The notes under the pieces are model-generated. The model was not told the origin of the DNA and searched no databases. It saw nothing but the letters and a program-made list of their open reading frames with translations. Position numbers and translations under genes: made by a program. DNA of 64,000 nucleotides from the NCBI RefSeq assembly GCF_033097505.1, contig NZ_AP028654.1, positions 2,066,001-2,130,000 of the forward strand. The letters are read 5' to 3'. Below, in pieces: positions 16,801-26,198 of the stretch; position 1 is the first letter of the stretch, and every line of letters starts with the position of its first letter. The stretch is from Helicovermis profundi (GTDB taxonomy: Bacteria > Bacillota > Clostridia > Peptostreptococcales > Acidaminobacteraceae).

Positions 16801-18117
16801 TTATCTTTTTTCTTCAAATTGATTTAGAAGGCTAACAAATAATTCTGGAATTTTTGCCATATTTTCAGGAGTTTCTACAAATGAAATACGGAACTGAGTA
16901 CTTCCCGGATTCTCTTCTCCTTCATCTACATTATAAAAACCTTTCATTGGTGCCACTAAAAGTGTAGTTTCTACACCGTCAACTACAACAGAACCTTCAC
17001 CTGCACAGTAAAGTACAAAATCGATTGCATCAAAACCCGGTTTAACTACATTTCTTACATCAATTACTGAGTAAATTGATGCATCTGGACTTGATACGAT
17101 TAAATTTGGCTCAAGTTTTTTAAGACCATTATAAACCATTAAGATTTGTTCTTTATAATAATCTTTAAGACCACTACACCATCCTGCAATTTGTTCTTTA
17201 GATTCATGAGCAAGCGCTCCAAAGATGTATTGACCTATAACATTTGCACAAAGATTTGCAGTATATTCAGCAATAGAACGATTGTTAAACTCAGCATTAT
17301 CAGTAATTACAGCGCCAATTCTTAGTCCACAAGCATTCCAAACTTTTGATGCTGTTTCAATACTAATTCTTCTACCTTCAATACCAGGTACATCTTTATC
17401 TGTGATTCCCCATACGCTGACCAAATTATTACCATCGTCGTAATACAATTCTCTATACGCTTCATCACTTACCATCCACATATTGTATTTAACACATAAT
17501 TTAGCAAGATCTGTTAAAGTATCATGACCAAAAAGTTGACCAGTAGGATTATCATAAGGAATTACAAGTAATGCTCCAGGGTTATGTTTTTTTATTGATT
17601 CTTCTATCTCGCTTAATTTAGGTAAATTAAATTTACCATCTTCTCCAAGATGACGTTTTACTGTAACAGTTTTTCTACCAACTCTTTCCGCAAATGAAAT
17701 ATAATTTGTATAAGCTGGGTCAATCATCATAAGTGGTCTTTCATCAGTTCCAGCAGGTCCACAAAGTCCAATTAAAAGAAGTTCCATTCCAGAAGATCCA
17801 CCATCAGTTACTTGAACATGTAAATTACTTGTATCAAATCCCTCACAGTTTAAGATGTTTTTAAAGGCATTTTGACACTCTTCAGTTCCAGCAGTAGTTG
17901 AATATCTTATAACTCCTTTGTTAAATGGACTTTCAGGTGCTCCTAGTTCAAACATCCTCTTTTGCATTGCTGGATTAGTAGGAAGTGAAACATTTCCAAT
18001 ACCAACGTTTATTACAGCTTCAGGCTTAATTTTACGCTCTTCATATTTCATTTGAGCTAATCTAACATCCGACGGTTTTCTTGACTCAAAATGTGCTGAT
18101 AAAACTGGTTTACTCAT
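16801..18117 (-). CDS. Pyridoxal-phosphate-dependent aminotransferase (class I/II, aspartate aminotransferase-like)
   Basis: This 438-residue fold-type I enzyme has GSSGMELLLIGL in the cofactor phosphate region and YDNPTGQLFG with the conserved Asn-Pro. It also has VSDEAYRELYYDD with the Asp that contacts the pyridine nitrogen, and the Schiff-base Lys in ETASKVWNACGLRIGA. It transfers amino groups between amino acids and 2-oxo acids. The exact donor cannot be fixed by eye. It is longer than typical AspC (about 390-400 residues), mainly in the N-terminal lead. It is first in a two-gene unit with the hypothetical gene at 16449. Confidence 0.88.
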   Translation of the reverse strand: MSKPVLSAHFESRKPSDVRLAQMKYEERKIKPEAVINVGIGNVSLPTNPAMQKRMFELGAPESPFNKGVIRYSTTAGTEECQNAFKNILNCEGFDTSNLHVQVTDGGSSGMELLLIGLCGPAGTDERPLMMIDPAYTNYISFAERVGRKTVTVKRHLGEDGKFNLPKLSEIEESIKKHNPGALLVIPYDNPTGQLFGHDTLTDLAKLCVKYNMWMVSDEAYRELYYDDGNNLVSVWGITDKDVPGIEGRRISIETASKVWNACGLRIGAVITDNAEFNNRSIAEYTANLCANVIGQYIFGALAHESKEQIAGWCSGLKDYYKEQILMVYNGLKKLEPNLIVSSPDASIYSVIDVRNVVKPGFDAIDFVLYCAGEGSVVVDGVETTLLVAPMKGFYNVDEGEENPGSTQFRISFVETPENMAKIPELFVSLLNQFEEKR

Positions 18118-18437
18118 AATAAATCTCCTTTAATCATAAAATTATTTTATTAACAAACATATATTATTCTAACCGATACTATTCTAACATTTTATTACGT
18201 TTTGTTCACGTTTAAAATGAATTTTTTTTAAAATTATTTTCATTTTATTATTAAAACTTTTTTTTCAGGGTATATATACCGAAATAAACATTACTATTTT
18301 ATTTACTTTAATACGGTTTACACTTTAACTAAGCTTGTATATATAAACTTCTTTTGATAAAATTACACATATAATACATAGAAAATTTTACTAAAATTAA
18401 TATAGCAAATATATTAAAAACTATTGGAGGAAACAAA
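18118..18437. other. 320 bp divergent intergenic region with a 12 bp palindrome
   Basis: The region separates the aminotransferase gene (minus) from the 18.4-25.5 kb operon (plus). GGTATATATACC at 18269-18280 is a perfect palindrome and could be an operator. TATAAT at 18370-18375 could be a -10 for the plus-strand operon, though I find no convincing -35 at the right distance. TTGGAGG precedes the ATG at 18438. I see no other gene here. Confidence 0.4.
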
Positions 18438-20561
18438 ATGAAAAAGAAAAAGAAAATAGCAAAACAAAACAAAGAATCAAAATCTCCAAAAACTTTATTT
18501 CAACTTTTTAAACTTATATTAATTAGTTTTATTAAAGGAATTCCAAAATTATTCAAAAGAACCATTATTAAATTATCTGTAATTTTTTTAATAATAATTA
18601 TTATTAATACTTACTTACTCGTTGTAAAAAATGAAGGTTTTTCTCCTACCCAGGGCAACAAATGGCTCGATATCACGTCTCTACAAGGAAACGTAGCATG
18701 GGCTACTGCATTTTGGACATTTGCAATGTTTTTTATAACAACAGTGCTATCACGTATTAAAGAAGATGGCTTAAAAAAATTTCTTACTGATATCTTTAGT
18801 TCACCTTCATTTATTAGAAAAAATATGAAATCAAACAAAACTAGTGCTTTACCTACCCTTTTAATCACAACAACAGGGGTCCTTCTTTTCACCTTATTAA
18901 TAAAAAACAAAGGTGCTTTGCTCCTTTATACTTTTATAGCATTTTTATCATTTACAAAACGTGGTAATAGTTTTTTAATAATTTTTTTCGCTCTTCTAAA
19001 AAGTGATTTAAATAGAATTTTTCATAAAAATAATAAAACTAATCAATCATCTTTGTATATTATGGCTTTTAGTGTGAGTTTAGCATTTTTAATAGCATTC
19101 TTTATTAGAAAACCAATGTTTATAATATTATTATCTTTGGCATTAATTGGTATCTCTTTCTACCACAAATCAAAGCATAAATCAGTTAAAACAATGATTT
19201 TTATTTTTGCATTTTTCGGAGTTAATTATCTCTATTATAAGTTAAGTGGAAATGTTTTTGCAGATGATGGAGGATGGCAAGAATCTGGTGCAACACTTGG
19301 TGGTTGGATTGGAAGCGATGGAGCAGGAACTGCTCTAACAATGGGAATTTCTCCTGCAGCAGGTGGTGTTCTTGGAACAATTCTAGGCACCATATATAGT
19401 GGAATTAATCCGAATAATTTTTTGCCAGATAAAAGCGTTTTTGAAGGAATATTGTCAGCAGAAGATATGGAATTTGTTGATGATTTTCTAGATGGATCAA
19501 CTAATGATTTAGCTGACATTCTAAATCCACTCGGAAACGACGAAACAAATATTGCTTCATCCACAAATGTAGCTGACGGAATGAGTCTTGACGATCAAGT
19601 TGATTATACAAACATACTAGGAAATTTTCTAGGTCTTGATTCTACTGGTAATTCATTAAAAAATGGATTAAGATCGCTTTTTGAAAATACAGATAGTTTT
19701 TCAGACTACATGAAAGATATGGTCAAAAATAGTAAAATATACGACTATGTATCAGAAACTTTACAAGGCGATCAAAAATCTAAACTAAATTGGTTAAAGA
19801 AATCTTTTGAATCTATGAAAGACTCAAAAGTAAATAAATACTTAAGTATATTAGAAGGAGGATTAACTTTTGTAGGAAGTGCATTTGATTCTTACGATAA
19901 TTTTGACCATGGTGATGACTTATCGGTTGCAATTTCTAAAAGTATGGCAACAAATGCGACTGTATTTCTTGCAGGAAAAACTTCCGGTGGACCTTCCCTA
20001 GCACTCTGGGAAATGGGAAATCATATGCTTTTTGGTGGTAGTAAAGCTGCAGATATAGGTAGTCCAACTAAATTAATAAAAGGCGGAATGAATTGGGCAC
20101 TAGATTTTTCAGGCGGAATGGATCCAAAGACAATTGCTACACGTATGGATAGTGGATACTATGGTGAAAATATTAAAAACCTCTACTATGGTTCTGATAT
20201 GGTTAAAGATTTTGTTAAAGACCCAGGTAGTTTTTACGATGAAGTAAGCAGTTTTACAAGAGCTGGAAGTGAAAATTGGGATAATATGAATAAAACAGTT
20301 GATGATATATTTAAATTACCGAAAAACGTAAATGAATCAACTAAAGACTTGTACTCAACAAAAGCTCTTCAAACTGCATGGCATCATCCACTCGATACAA
20401 CAAGGAAATTAGCAACTGATGCAGCTCACTTAGCAACAAAAACAGCTGTGAAAGTTGGAGAAGGATGGGCTTATATAGGTGATGCTGCAGGAACTGCATC
20501 AGTATCAATAGAAAATTCAGTTACTAACTCATACAATTATTTAAGATCATTTTTTCACTAA
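18438..20561 (+). CDS. Polytopic membrane protein with large C-terminal extracytoplasmic-like domain, unknown function
   Basis: I do not recognise this 707-residue protein. After a very basic start (MKKKKKIAKQNK) come about seven hydrophobic segments, near residues 43-63, 86-105, 138-155, 160-187, 206-223, 226-242 and 251-268. The seventh is followed by GNVFADDGG, which resembles a signal-peptidase site. The remaining 430 residues are Asp/Gly/Ser-rich and soluble. The stretch 473-580 (VGSAFDSYDNF, SKSMATNATVFLAGK, NWALDFSGGMDP, SGYYG) resembles helical, glycine-punctuated regions of exported toxins and partly resembles the tail of the secreted protein at 32.8 kb. First gene of a five-gene operon. 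Confidence 0.7.
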   Translation: MKKKKKIAKQNKESKSPKTLFQLFKLILISFIKGIPKLFKRTIIKLSVIFLIIIIINTYLLVVKNEGFSPTQGNKWLDITSLQGNVAWATAFWTFAMFFITTVLSRIKEDGLKKFLTDIFSSPSFIRKNMKSNKTSALPTLLITTTGVLLFTLLIKNKGALLLYTFIAFLSFTKRGNSFLIIFFALLKSDLNRIFHKNNKTNQSSLYIMAFSVSLAFLIAFFIRKPMFIILLSLALIGISFYHKSKHKSVKTMIFIFAFFGVNYLYYKLSGNVFADDGGWQESGATLGGWIGSDGAGTALTMGISPAAGGVLGTILGTIYSGINPNNFLPDKSVFEGILSAEDMEFVDDFLDGSTNDLADILNPLGNDETNIASSTNVADGMSLDDQVDYTNILGNFLGLDSTGNSLKNGLRSLFENTDSFSDYMKDMVKNSKIYDYVSETLQGDQKSKLNWLKKSFESMKDSKVNKYLSILEGGLTFVGSAFDSYDNFDHGDDLSVAISKSMATNATVFLAGKTSGGPSLALWEMGNHMLFGGSKAADIGSPTKLIKGGMNWALDFSGGMDPKTIATRMDSGYYGENIKNLYYGSDMVKDFVKDPGSFYDEVSSFTRAGSENWDNMNKTVDDIFKLPKNVNESTKDLYSTKALQTAWHHPLDTTRKLATDAAHLATKTAVKVGEGWAYIGDAAGTASVSIENSVTNSYNYLRSFFH

Positions 20562-20583
20562 AGATTTTTTTCATACTGCATAA

Positions 20584-20645
20584 ATAAATGAATTTCTTGG
20601 ATTCAGAGGAAGTTTTTACTCCCGCTGAATCTTAGAAAATATAAA
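20584..20645 (+). repeat. Half copy of the dispersed two-hairpin element
   Basis: This copy carries the first hairpin (ATTCAGAGGAAGT ... ACTCCCGCTGAAT) of the dispersed element and ends where the others continue to the second hairpin. It lies between the first and second genes of the operon, 20 bp after the first stop and ending at the ribosome site of the next gene, so it may affect their relative expression. Confidence 0.75.
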
Positions 20646-20654
20646 GGAGTAATT

Positions 20655-21944
20655 ATGGTTATATTAAAATTAAACTCAAGTGAATTAGTAACTCTATCTT
20701 CATTTTCTAAAATAAAAATGGATAAAAACTCACCTCTTATTGGTCATTATCCTATGGAAATGATTAATTTTAATCACGATAGATACAGGAAAGCATATAA
20801 TTCATTTATAGAAAATGGTTTTCTTGTTCCCGAAAACGACGGTTACACTCTAGCAAATGAATTAGAATCTGCATTTTTATTGTTGCATAAGCCAGAAGTA
20901 ACCGTAAGTTTTAAAAGACTTAGAGAAATAAATATAAGTGAAGTATGTTTTACTTTTAAAAAAGGTTTCTCTCTTCAATATATAGCAAACGCACTAGACG
21001 AGAATTATATACTTGCATACCCTCATGTGCTTCCCAGCGTAGGTTCTTGGATTCGTAAAGAACTATTTGTAGATCTGAAATTTGAGGGTCCTATATTAGA
21101 TAAATTCAAATCTGAACTAAAACTAGAAGAACTTTTAATTCTATTAATTTACATGAATTCTATTAAAATCAGAGTCAATGAAAAAAAAGAAGCATTAAAT
21201 GAAGATCAATGTTTTATATCAAAAGATTTAATTAAGAATTTTAATAACTTTGATGAAATGAAAGATTTAATGGTTAGATATACTGGAGATAATAATTTAA
21301 AAAATTATCTAAGTAAAAGCAAAGATATTGAAAATGGCATTAACTCCTTAGTTTCTAAGGGTTTAATGTTACTTGTTAATGACGAAATATCACTAACAAA
21401 ATATGCTAAAAACATATTTGATCCCGCAAGTAAAAGAGAATGCTTTATTATAGGAGAACACTTAGCAAATGAAAATAATTTAACTACAGTAAATATTATT
21501 AAAGGCGGTTACCTTATTCTTAAAACTGTATCTAATAGCGGTGAACTTCCTAAAATTATAATTGAAGTTAGACCTCCATCAGAAGATATTGAAACAATAA
21601 TGAAAATAGCTGCTCCAATTGCATTTTCGGATGGTTTTGGTGATGAAAAAAAATATGAAAATGAACTTTTAAAACAAAAAAAATTATTTATGGAGAAAGT
21701 CGCTTCAAATAGTTCGCCAGAAACTAAAAGTATTAATTATACAAAGACAAAACCTTCAACAAGTAATATTAACTATGTAAAAACAAGTTCTTCTCCAAAT
21801 AAGATTAATATTGAAAAAACAAGTTCACCAAAAGTATCAGAAAAAGAACTAAATATAAAGCAAGATTTTAAATTCTGTTCATCCTGCGGAACAAAACTTT
21901 CAAGCAATGCAAATTTCTGTACATCTTGTGGAAAAAAACAATGA
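20655..21944 (+). CDS. Protein with internal duplication and C-terminal zinc ribbon, unknown function
   Basis: This is a 429-residue soluble protein. Residues about 1-140 and 150-320 look like two copies of one module. NSFIENGFLVPENDGYTLAN in the first corresponds to NSLVSKGLMLLVNDEISLTK in the second, each followed by a beta-rich stretch. A Ser/Thr/Asn/Lys-rich linker (about 340-400) leads to a zinc ribbon, FCSSCGTKL...FCTSCGKKQ, with two CxxC pairs. The two-fold layout is reminiscent of ESX chaperones of the EspG type, but I see no firm match. Its stop overlaps the next start as ATGA. Confidence 0.7.
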   Translation: MVILKLNSSELVTLSSFSKIKMDKNSPLIGHYPMEMINFNHDRYRKAYNSFIENGFLVPENDGYTLANELESAFLLLHKPEVTVSFKRLREINISEVCFTFKKGFSLQYIANALDENYILAYPHVLPSVGSWIRKELFVDLKFEGPILDKFKSELKLEELLILLIYMNSIKIRVNEKKEALNEDQCFISKDLIKNFNNFDEMKDLMVRYTGDNNLKNYLSKSKDIENGINSLVSKGLMLLVNDEISLTKYAKNIFDPASKRECFIIGEHLANENNLTTVNIIKGGYLILKTVSNSGELPKIIIEVRPPSEDIETIMKIAAPIAFSDGFGDEKKYENELLKQKKLFMEKVASNSSPETKSINYTKTKPSTSNINYVKTSSSPNKINIEKTSSPKVSEKELNIKQDFKFCSSCGTKLSSNANFCTSCGKKQ

Positions 21945-22999
21945 CAAAGAAACATTCTTTGATCAAAACGAACTTATTTAAACTATCAATTTGCATATTT
22001 ATATCAATATTTTTTATAAGTGGATGTAACAATTTAATTCAAGAAAATGTGGTAGTATATACCTCTGTAGATAAAGTATATTCACAAGAAATATTTGATT
22101 CCTTTTATAAAGAAACAGGAATTAAAGTTTTAGCTCTCTACGATGTAGAAGCTTCGAAAACAACAGGACTAGTAAATAGACTTATAAATGAAAAAAATAA
22201 TCCAAAGGCCGATGTATTTTGGAATGGTGAAATACTTCAAACATTAAAGCTTAATAATGAAAATATCCTTGAACCTTATGGTTCCAAAAACACTGTAAGC
22301 TTTAATAAAAAATATATTGATTCCAATAATATGTGGACGGCATTTGGATTAAGAGCACGTATCCTACTAGTAAATAATGATTTACTAGAAAAAAAATTAA
22401 TGCCTAATTCATGGTTAGATATTGAAAAAGATTCAAAAAATATGAATGTTGGTATTTCAAAGCCAATGTTTGGTACCTCTTCAACTCATATAGCTGCACT
22501 CTACAACAAATATGGAAGAGAATTCGTATTAAACAATTTTGAACAAATGAAAAAAAATGGTGTTAAAGTATTAGATGGTAACAGCAATGTGCGTGATATG
22601 GTAGTTTCAGGAGCACTAACCTATGGACTAACCGATACTGATGATGCTTTAATCGCCTTAAAAAAAGGTGCAAATGTTTCAATAATTTTTCCAGATCAAC
22701 TTACTAAACAATATGGAACGCTAGCAGTTCCAAATAGCGTTGCCCTAATAAAAAATGGACCAAATACAAAGAATGGAAAAATATTTATTGACTATTTACT
22801 AAAAAAAGAAACCATAAATAAACTTGTCGAAATGGGATGGATACAAATTAAAATAAACAATGGAACTAAAATTGATAAACTATTGCAACCATTTTTACCT
22901 AAAGATGAAATGATAAAATTTATGGATATTAATTATAATGATATATTAAATGAATTTGATCAATCACAAAATGATATGACCGAATTATTCTTAAATTAG
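21941..22999 (+). CDS. Iron-type ABC transporter substrate-binding lipoprotein (FbpA/AfuA family)
   Basis: This lipoprotein of about 352 residues has a signal peptide ending in the lipobox ISGC. The mature part begins VVVYTSVDKVYSQEIFDSF, followed by TGIKVLALYD and NPKADVFWNGE, the hallmark order of class-2 binding proteins for ferric iron and related ligands. GTLAVPNSVALIKNGPN near the end is also typical. I chose the ATG at 21941, which overlaps the upstream stop. It should deliver its ligand to the permease encoded next. The ligand is not certain; phosphonate, thiamine or sugar-phosphate binding relatives exist. Confidence 0.85.
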   Translation: MTKKHSLIKTNLFKLSICIFISIFFISGCNNLIQENVVVYTSVDKVYSQEIFDSFYKETGIKVLALYDVEASKTTGLVNRLINEKNNPKADVFWNGEILQTLKLNNENILEPYGSKNTVSFNKKYIDSNNMWTAFGLRARILLVNNDLLEKKLMPNSWLDIEKDSKNMNVGISKPMFGTSSTHIAALYNKYGREFVLNNFEQMKKNGVKVLDGNSNVRDMVVSGALTYGLTDTDDALIALKKGANVSIIFPDQLTKQYGTLAVPNSVALIKNGPNTKNGKIFIDYLLKKETINKLVEMGWIQIKINNGTKIDKLLQPFLPKDEMIKFMDINYNDILNEFDQSQNDMTELFLN

Positions 23000-23011
23000 T
23001 TGGAGAAATAT

Positions 23012-24526
23012 ATGAAAAAGCAAAATATAATATTCATTATCATAATTACTATACTAAGTTTGCCTGTATTTTCTTCTCTTACTTATGTACTCTTAACTAG
23101 TCATAGTAGTTGGTCAATCTTTTCATACAGAAGATTTTTAATAATCATAAAAACCCTTGTATATGGTTTTTCAGTTAGTACAATCACATGCATTATAGGT
23201 GCTTTAATTGCACTACAAATACTCAAAAAATATAAAAAAACAAAAATAATTAGTTTTGCCATATTATCTTTAATGGGTATTCCACCTTATTTTTATTCAT
23301 ATATAGCTTTAAGTATTTCAAAATCAATATTCAATGTTCCATTTTTATCTGGATTTTTAATAAGCACTGGCCTGCAAAGTCTTTATTTACTCCCACTTTC
23401 AATTAGCGTTTGGTTATTTTTTATTAATAGCATACCAAATGTTTATTTTGAAGACCTACTGTTAATTGTTAATAAGAAAAAAGCATATTTTGAAGTATTA
23501 ATAAATCTAATGATTAACCCAGGGAAAATTTTACTAGTTTTACTAACACTTATTACAATAAATGATTATACTATACCATCAATATTTGCTTATAATACTT
23601 ACCCTATTGAAATTATGAGTATATTTGCTGCTAAAAGTTCTCTTCAAGCACCTTTAATTGTAAGTTTTCCAATGATTATTATTTCTTTATTATTAGTTAC
23701 TTATATATTTAAAACTTGGAATACTGTAGATGTAGATTTTTCAAATCAATCAAATATATTGTTCAAACATACTAAAAAGCATTCTATTATTAGCAATTTA
23801 TTTTTATTTAGCATTATAGGAATAATATTAATTGTAATTATATATTCAAATATATCCCAAGCCTCAAATTTTTACTTTAATTCTTCTATAGTAGGTGATT
23901 TGGTATTTGGACATTCTTCAGCTATTATAGCAGCTTTTATAAGTAGTTTATTAGCCTATTATTTTAATTATAAAATTATAAGAAATGTATTTTTTAGAAA
24001 ACTACTTGTATTTTTAATTATTCTTTTCTTTAGCCTTCCAGGAACACTTACTGGACTTATGATTAATTCTCTATACCAAGGAATCGATTTGCTACTTAAC
24101 ACTAGTTTGTATAATACAATTTTACCGATTGTTCATATGCTAACTATTCGTTTTTTAGCAGTAGCATTTCTAATTATATGGATAGGTATAAGCAATATAC
24201 ATTCTTCAATTATTGATATAGCAATTTTAAATACAAGTAGTTCTTATAAAATCATGTATAAAGTTATTTGGCCATACGTTAAATACTATGTATTAAGTAA
24301 CTTTTTTATAGTTACCATATTAATGATTGGAGAACTACCAGGATCAATAATGGTCGTTCCACCTGGTAAATCTACCATAACAATCACAATCTATAATTAT
24401 CTACATTATGGTAGTAGTGATATGGTTGCTTTATTAATTATTATCATGATTTTTGCACTAATACTGTTTTTTTCTTTTCTCATTATTATTTTAAATCATA
24501 TAGACAAAACAAAGGATAATTTATGA
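23012..24526 (+). CDS. Iron-type ABC transporter permease, fused double-domain (FbpB-like)
   Basis: This 504-residue integral membrane protein has about 12 hydrophobic segments arranged as two homologous binding-protein-dependent permease halves, like FbpB/SfuB. The second half contains a recognisable coupling-loop region around the segments SSSYKIMYKVIWPYVKYY and ELPGSIMVVPPG. The ATG at 23012 follows TTGGAG at 6 bases. It lies 12 bp after the binding-protein stop and overlaps the next gene by 4 bp. No ATP-binding subunit is encoded in this operon or anywhere in the window, so it must borrow one or be non-canonical. Confidence 0.83.
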   Translation: MKKQNIIFIIIITILSLPVFSSLTYVLLTSHSSWSIFSYRRFLIIIKTLVYGFSVSTITCIIGALIALQILKKYKKTKIISFAILSLMGIPPYFYSYIALSISKSIFNVPFLSGFLISTGLQSLYLLPLSISVWLFFINSIPNVYFEDLLLIVNKKKAYFEVLINLMINPGKILLVLLTLITINDYTIPSIFAYNTYPIEIMSIFAAKSSLQAPLIVSFPMIIISLLLVTYIFKTWNTVDVDFSNQSNILFKHTKKHSIISNLFLFSIIGIILIVIIYSNISQASNFYFNSSIVGDLVFGHSSAIIAAFISSLLAYYFNYKIIRNVFFRKLLVFLIILFFSLPGTLTGLMINSLYQGIDLLLNTSLYNTILPIVHMLTIRFLAVAFLIIWIGISNIHSSIIDIAILNTSSSYKIMYKVIWPYVKYYVLSNFFIVTILMIGELPGSIMVVPPGKSTITITIYNYLHYGSSDMVALLIIIMIFALILFFSFLIIILNHIDKTKDNL

Positions 24527-25488
24527 AAAAAATACTACTAATATTGATAATTTCATCTCTACTACTAAATGGATGTCAAAAACAAGCTAACCCTAATGGT
24601 CATTTTAAAACAATCGATAATACTCTTGATATTATGACCATGGCTGAATATGAAGATAAACTATATTTAGCTACCAACGAGGGATTATACGTCATGGATT
24701 CAAATAATCAAATAAGCTTAGTAAAACTTATTAAACCACTTTCAATAATACATACTCTTTTCGTCTCTAGTAACAAGGATTTATATGTCGGAGGAATGAA
24801 CGGTTTAATAATAATTAAATCAAATAAAACACAAACTTACTTCGATGACAGAGAAAATTGGCTACCTGATACAAGAATATTATGTGTTTATGAAGATAAT
24901 AATAATAACAAAGACACCATATATATAGGAACTTTTAGTGGTCTTGGAATCCTTAATCCTAAAACTATGAGTGGAAATATAATGACAGAAAAAGATGGAT
25001 TACTGAGCAATAACGTTAATGTAATTACTAGGACAGATGATGGAAGTTTATGGCTAGCATCTTACAATGTAAGAGGAGGAGGCATTACTAAAATCAAAGA
25101 TTCCAAGATAAAGTATTATAAAGACGAACTTGCTACAATAAATATAACAAGTCTATTAAAAGAAAAAAACAAACTCTATTTTGCAGGTGGTATGTACAAC
25201 TCTGGAGGGATGACAGAATTTGATTATAATAATTCTACTTGGAAAATAGAAAAGTTATGGAGACGTAAAGATGGATTTGCTGGAGAAAAAGTAAGAAGTA
25301 TTTATAAAAGCGCTAACAAACTTTATATAGGTTCTGAATATAGCGGCTTAGCTATATGGAATGGTAAAGTAAAAAAAATATATACTAATAAAGATGGTCT
25401 ACCCCACAATGAAATCAAATCAATAATTAAGTACAAAAATAATATTTATTTTGGAACACGAAATGGTCTATCAAAATGGGAAGAGTAA
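24523..25488 (+). CDS. Lipoprotein with beta-propeller (Reg_prop-like) repeats
   Basis: The signal peptide ends in the lipobox LNGC, so this 321-residue protein is probably anchored outside the membrane. At least five repeats of about 45-50 residues carry the pattern DGL..N.V..I.....LW.....GG and KDGLPHNEIKSI...IYFGTRNGLSKW. Such repeats form the extracellular sensor propellers of some two-component systems, but no kinase domain is attached here. It overlaps the permease gene by ATGA, so it probably belongs to the same assembly, perhaps as a surface ligand-recognition or scaffold subunit. Confidence 0.75.
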   Translation: MKKILLILIISSLLLNGCQKQANPNGHFKTIDNTLDIMTMAEYEDKLYLATNEGLYVMDSNNQISLVKLIKPLSIIHTLFVSSNKDLYVGGMNGLIIIKSNKTQTYFDDRENWLPDTRILCVYEDNNNNKDTIYIGTFSGLGILNPKTMSGNIMTEKDGLLSNNVNVITRTDDGSLWLASYNVRGGGITKIKDSKIKYYKDELATINITSLLKEKNKLYFAGGMYNSGGMTEFDYNNSTWKIEKLWRRKDGFAGEKVRSIYKSANKLYIGSEYSGLAIWNGKVKKIYTNKDGLPHNEIKSIIKYKNNIYFGTRNGLSKWEE

Positions 25489-25512
25489 ACAAATTACTCT
25501 TTCCCATTTTTT
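25473..25512. terminator. Operon terminator overlapping the last codons of the propeller gene
   Basis: A stem of about 16 bp (AAAATGGGAA-GAGTAA with its complement, one bulge) is followed by TTTTTTAT. The left arm covers the last five codons and the stop of the lipoprotein gene. Confidence 0.8.
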
Positions 25513-25535
25513 ATACTATCATTACACTAAATTAC

Positions 25536-26189
25536 TTATAAAATATTTTTCAGTTCCCCTATTGAAGCTATTATAGTATCCGCCTCTTTAAGTTCATCCT
25601 TACTCCCATATCCATATGAACAACCAATTGTATATAAATCATTTTCTTTTCCCGCTTTTATATCATGAAATCTATCACCTATCATAACCATATCCATCTT
25701 ATACTTTGACATAACTTTTTTAATAATATCTTCTTTAGGAATATTATTAAATCTTTCAGCAGTAAGATAATCATCAAAGTAGTCTTGAAGTTTAAAATTT
25801 ATAATAGAAAAATCTTTGTAACTTTCAGTGCAATTACTTAAAAATAATAGAGTATAACCTTTTTCTTTTAAATATTTTAAAGTGTCGATTGACTCATCAA
25901 AAAGCGATGCTTCACCTTTTTCAACTAATTTATCCATAGTAGAACCAATAATCTTACTGGCCTTTTTTTGTATACTTTCAGGCAAATTTGGCATAAAAGT
26001 ATTCCACATATCTTTTTCATTGTAGCCAAGCCACATAGCAACTTCTTGGCTTGAAAATTCTTTTTCATCAGCATAACCATTTTCAACTAGGTACTTATAA
26101 CCTTCTTTAAAAGCAGGAATATATACTTTTTTACCATTATGAAGAGTTCCATCAAAATCGAAAAATATTGTTTTTATATTTTTAAACAT
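25536..26189 (-). CDS. HAD superfamily phosphatase (PGP/Gph-like)
   Basis: This 217-residue phosphohydrolase has a helical cap. Motif I is FFDFDGTLHN with both catalytic aspartates, motif II FLSN, and motif IV MVMIGDRFHDIKAG. It starts 9 bp after the ribH stop, so it is probably the last gene of the riboflavin operon. In riboflavin synthesis the dephosphorylation of 5-amino-6-ribitylamino-uracil phosphate is done by HAD phosphatases, so this is a reasonable candidate for that step. That assignment rests on position, not on sequence. Confidence 0.82.
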   Translation of the reverse strand: MFKNIKTIFFDFDGTLHNGKKVYIPAFKEGYKYLVENGYADEKEFSSQEVAMWLGYNEKDMWNTFMPNLPESIQKKASKIIGSTMDKLVEKGEASLFDESIDTLKYLKEKGYTLLFLSNCTESYKDFSIINFKLQDYFDDYLTAERFNNIPKEDIIKKVMSKYKMDMVMIGDRFHDIKAGKENDLYTIGCSYGYGSKDELKEADTIIASIGELKNIL

Positions 26190-26198
26190 AATACCACC

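Noticed and set aside
18438-25488. A type VII (ESX) secretion locus, because the 429-residue protein has a two-fold layout like EspG and the 707-residue tail is toxin-like
   Set aside because: There is no EccC/EssC ATPase, no WXG100 gene and no other secretion component in the window. The resemblance is to overall layout only, so I report it as a loose similarity.
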